Assembly: GCA_020002185.1 (NCBI GenBank)
Contig: CM034541.1
Coordinates: forward strand, 30,836,148-30,900,147
From: Paraescarpia echinospica
Taxonomy: Eukaryota; Annelida; Polychaeta; Sabellida; Siboglinidae
Direction: 5' to 3'
DNA: 64,000 bases
The position numbers were made by a program, and so were the translations under genes. Positions 62,228-64,000 of the stretch are shown piece after piece; the stretch's first letter is position 1, and each line of letters opens with the position of its first letter. A model generated the notes under the pieces. That model did no database searches. It saw only the letters and a list, made by a program, of their open reading frames with translations, and had not been told where the DNA came from.

Positions 62228-62548
62228 ATGGGTGTGAATTCATCTACTGACAACGTCCGAGATATTGCTACCGACAATGACCGAGATGTTGCGGGTAGCA
62301 ACAAGCGACGACACCCGGTGGCCGACCTTTGTGTCTATCAACCTGCCAAGCGACTGTCTCCGTCACTGATCACATCCGACCACCGCAAGGAGATACGACC
62401 CCTCAAGACCCACAACCCGGAGTCTTACCTCCGACGCTCCGTGCTCATCAAGAACACACTGTCCAGGATAAAGCGCGAACATCAACATCAACATCAACTC
62501 GTGTATCTGTATCATCATCAGCATCATAAGAAAAATTCGACGAGATAA
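62228..62548 (+). CDS. Cluster gene 1: small basic His/Gln-tailed protein, unknown
   Basis: The ATG at 62228 is the first after the predicted start site and gives 106 residues. The protein starts MGVNSSTDNVRDIATDNDRD, then has a KRRHP basic patch, YQPAKRLSPSL, a Lys/Arg-rich middle (RRSVLIKNTLSRIKRE) and a His/Gln-rich end. The start matches gene 2 in part (TSDNVR) and the 5' UTR is nearly the same, so the genes are duplicates that diverged. No domain recognised. Another frame in the same region is shorter and lacks this promoter spacing. The upstream in-frame ATG at 62078 precedes the promoter and is not a likely start. A downstream exon cannot be excluded. Confidence 0.5.
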   Translation: MGVNSSTDNVRDIATDNDRDVAGSNKRRHPVADLCVYQPAKRLSPSLITSDHRKEIRPLKTHNPESYLRRSVLIKNTLSRIKREHQHQHQLVYLYHHQHHKKNSTR

Positions 62549-62625
62549 CAAGAAACGGCCAACAGAGCCAACCACATTCTCACAAAAGAGTATTAGCTAT
62601 TCTCATAGGTTAGAAATGTCGTGTT

Positions 62626-62699
62626 CGTTCGGCACGACCACGTGAACTTTATGTTCTGTCGAACTGTTATAAAAGACCTGCGTCTGTTTGTTGTGGTCA
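62626..62699 (+). promoter_or_regulatory. Promoter of cluster gene 2: CACGTG, TATA, Inr
   Basis: CACGTG at 62639-62644, TATAAAA at 62668-62674 (29 bp start to start, as in gene 1) and a TCATTA initiator with its A at 62699. Predicted 5' UTR 22 bases. Confidence 0.65.
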
Positions 62700-62720
62700 T
62701 TATATCTTACATTTTGGAAG

Positions 62721-63360
62721 ATGAACAACATGACTAGTGATAACGTCCGACAAGGGATTTTGCTACCGAAGGCGCAGCCTTCTCCGGCTACGGGACAACT
62801 CGACCTCTCGACCCCAACAATCAACCCGGACCAACAGCCAACGACCAGTTCAACGACCAGTCCGACGACCAGTTTGACGACTAGTTCGACGATCAAACCA
62901 ATTTCGTCTCTGTCATCAGCTCCGGCAATCAACCCAACCATCAACCTGACATCGTTACCTCCGACGAAGCGTCAGAAGCTGTTGCCTCGTTATATTTGCT
63001 GTTGTGTGGTAGTACCTTCAAGTATAAAGGGAATTGGCCCGCTCATGTGAAGCAGGGCTACTGCAAAAGGAAGCGAGATAAGCAGCGGTGGCGTAAAGAA
63101 CAACTTGAAGAGCTAACAGTAAGTTTCAATTTCTCATAGTGTCCAAATGCTATTCAGGTCTTGTTCTAAGTCAAAGCCTGATGCAAAGAATATAATATTA
63201 TATTTCTCTTATACATACCAGTTGACCATTCGTTATTAAACTCATTCCTTCGCTATTTCAGCGGCAAGAGAAGGAGTGCAATGCTGCAGCCAGTCCGACG
63301 ACCAGTTTGACGACCAAACCAATTTCGTCTCTGTCAGCAGCTTCGTCAGTCAATCCGTGA
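62721..63360 (+). pseudogene. Cluster gene 2: Ser/Thr/Pro-rich protein with a zinc-finger-like motif; one frameshift, one 143-bp intron
   Basis: ATG at 62721 follows the promoter. The first ~94 codons are Ser/Thr/Pro-rich with repeated TTSSTTS-type units, then PPTKRQKLLPRYICC. Between about 62998 and 63007 the frame must shift by one base; the next frame (63005-63118) encodes CGSTFKYKGNWPAHVKQGYC, then KRKRDKQRWRKEQLEEL. Across the shift the spacing is C-x2-C-x3-F-x5-W-x2-H-x4-C, a C2HC-like zinc finger followed by a basic stretch. A GTAAGT donor at 63119 and a CTATTTCAG acceptor ending 63261 define a 143-bp intron in phase 0. Exon 2 (63262-63360) gives 32 residues and a stop that overlaps the gene 3 promoter block. 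Either a real one-base lesion or a sequence error. The ORF without the intron model would end at 63050. Confidence 0.5.
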
Positions 63361-63432
63361 TCTTTCGGCACGCCCACGTGACTTTTCGGCACATTTACTA
63401 TCTATATAAGCGGTGTTTTGTCAATCGGCTCA
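63358..63432 (+). promoter_or_regulatory. Promoter of cluster gene 3: CACGTG, TATA, Inr
   Basis: CACGTG at 63375-63380, TATATAA at 63403-63409 (28 bp start to start) and TCACTA with its A at 63432. The block begins with the TGA that ends gene 2, leaving no intergenic gap. Confidence 0.65.
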
Positions 63433-63466
63433 CTATTCGTATTACGACGCCATCACGCCTAACATC

Positions 63467-63916
63467 ATGTTGAAGACACCCTATTACCGACCATGCGATG
63501 CGGCAGACTCGAGCGATGAGGGCGAGCCAACGAACCGATCCATCATGCCGGTGACCAACCACCCTTCTGTGCCGACGGAACCAGAGGGCGAGGACATATG
63601 GTACACTAGGCTCTGCGATGTGCTAACTTCTGCTCCTGACGATGTCCCAATTTCTACCGATACGGCCGTTGTGACAACTTCCGCTCCCGTCGATGTCGGA
63701 ACTTCTGGCGATACGACCGATGTGACAATTTCTATCGATGGTACCAATGTAACAACGACCGCTCCTGAAGACGTCACAACTTCTACTCACGTGACCAATG
63801 TCACAATTTTTGGGTTAGCATTAGGATTAGGGTTGGGGTTAGGGTTAAGCTTAGGATTTCGGTCAGCGTTAGGGTTAGGGTTAGGATTAGGCTTAGCGTC
63901 AAAATTAGCTCCATAA
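63467..63916 (+). CDS. Cluster gene 3: Ser/Thr repeat protein ending in Gly-Leu repeats
   Basis: ATG at 63467 gives 149 residues; an in-frame ATG at 63413 lies upstream of the predicted start site and is excluded. Order: MLKTPYYRPCDAADSSDEGE, an acidic segment, EDIWYTRLCDVL, then about four repeats of ~17 residues of the form TSAPxDVxxSxDTxxVT (one shortened), then FGLALGLGLGLGLSLGF and a similar run. The last part is a telomere-like GGGTTA repeat read in frame. The repeat section looks extracellular or mucin-like, but there is no convincing signal peptide. The exon may really end before the Gly-Leu part. Unknown function. Confidence 0.5.
   Translation: MLKTPYYRPCDAADSSDEGEPTNRSIMPVTNHPSVPTEPEGEDIWYTRLCDVLTSAPDDVPISTDTAVVTTSAPVDVGTSGDTTDVTISIDGTNVTTTAPEDVTTSTHVTNVTIFGLALGLGLGLGLSLGFRSALGLGLGLGLASKLAP
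63811..63900 (+). repeat. Interstitial telomere-like (TTAGGG)n, degenerate
   Basis: Several perfect TTAGGG units mixed with TTAGGA, TTGGGG, TTAAGC and TTAGCG variants in two blocks (about 63811-63856 and 63867-63900). TTAGGG is the ancestral metazoan telomere repeat. No subtelomeric features are evident. Confidence 0.8.
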
Positions 63917-64000
63917 CCAAGGTGTGCAAAGCTGAACACTCAAGACGACACTACCCATGTGTAGTATCAAGTGTTGGTTCCAAGATTCCGTTTCGAAACA
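63917..64000. other. Window end, no feature recognised
   Basis: Unique-looking sequence downstream of gene 3; no poly(A) signal visible before the window ends. Confidence 0.5.

Noticed and set aside
63484..63777. Minus-strand Val/Ser/Thr-rich frame under gene 3
   Set aside because: Antisense of the Ser/Thr repeat; the TATA/Inr promoter points to the plus strand.
63811..63900. A true chromosome end
   Set aside because: The TTAGGG-like units are few and degenerate, and unique sequence follows them to the window edge.

Overview
The window is non-coding-rich animal (metazoan) DNA. It has dispersed non-LTR retrotransposons of the CR1/L2 superfamily, a pogo-like transposase relic, long (TG)n, (ATC)n and polypyrimidine microsatellites, GT-AG introns, TATA/Inr core promoters and TTAGGG-type repeats. 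There are no bacterial gene blocks. The CR1-type elements fit a marine invertebrate or basal chordate, but the species cannot be told from this sequence.

Left flank (1-9884). A frameshifted L2/CR1-superfamily LINE ending in (ATTG)n (1-2394) is followed directly by the 3' end of a second, CR1-like LINE (2395-3121). Next come a candidate promoter or LTR-like segment, degenerate repeats, a 128-bp (TG)n tract, an ATC-rich tract, the C-terminal part of a pogo-type DDE transposase (5793-6640, minus), another broken CR1-like LINE (6726-7955), a 480-bp CT-rich tract, and largely featureless DNA.

Centre (9891-60246). This is the main discovery candidate: a 50,356-bp element bounded by ~1.06-kb terminal inverted repeats (TIRs) that begin 5'-AGTAGTATAG and flanked by a perfect 6-bp direct duplication, TACGTT (9885-9890 and 60247-60252). 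Those boundary features match Polinton/Maverick elements, but no polymerase, integrase, ATPase, protease or capsid gene is visible. Almost all of the interior is a 47-bp satellite with higher-order structure (about 45 kb), interrupted by a few non-satellite modules. Module P carries an exon for an Ala/Pro-rich protein with an acidic stretch and occurs six times, once in each TIR. Module M carries a divergently transcribed reading frame and occurs twice. M and P share a ~0.5-kb bidirectional spacer with an NRF1-type palindrome. The internal P copies form a two-exon gene model (exon 1, an 83-bp GT-AG intron, exon 2) whose frames join correctly. Satellite polarity follows module polarity: each array runs in the sense direction of the P or M exon next to it, and where arrays meet tail-to-tail they do so at foldback junctions.

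Right flank (60253-64000). A LINE RT fragment is interrupted by an antisense CR1-like LINE. After it come degenerate repeats with a 'gcgcccctggcgg' core and nuclear-receptor-like half-sites. Last is a compact cluster of three short genes in the same direction (62131-63916). Each has the same promoter layout: a CACGTG box, a TATA box 28-29 bp downstream, an initiator about 30 bp further on, and a very short 5' UTR. The second gene has a 143-bp intron and a zinc-finger-like motif broken by a one-base frameshift. The third ends in a telomere-like repeat read as Gly-Leu.

The TIR/TSD boundaries, the satellite and the LINE/pogo identifications are secure. The function of M, P and the three-gene cluster is unknown. 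Differences between duplicated M/P copies are mostly non-synonymous, so current coding constraint is doubtful.
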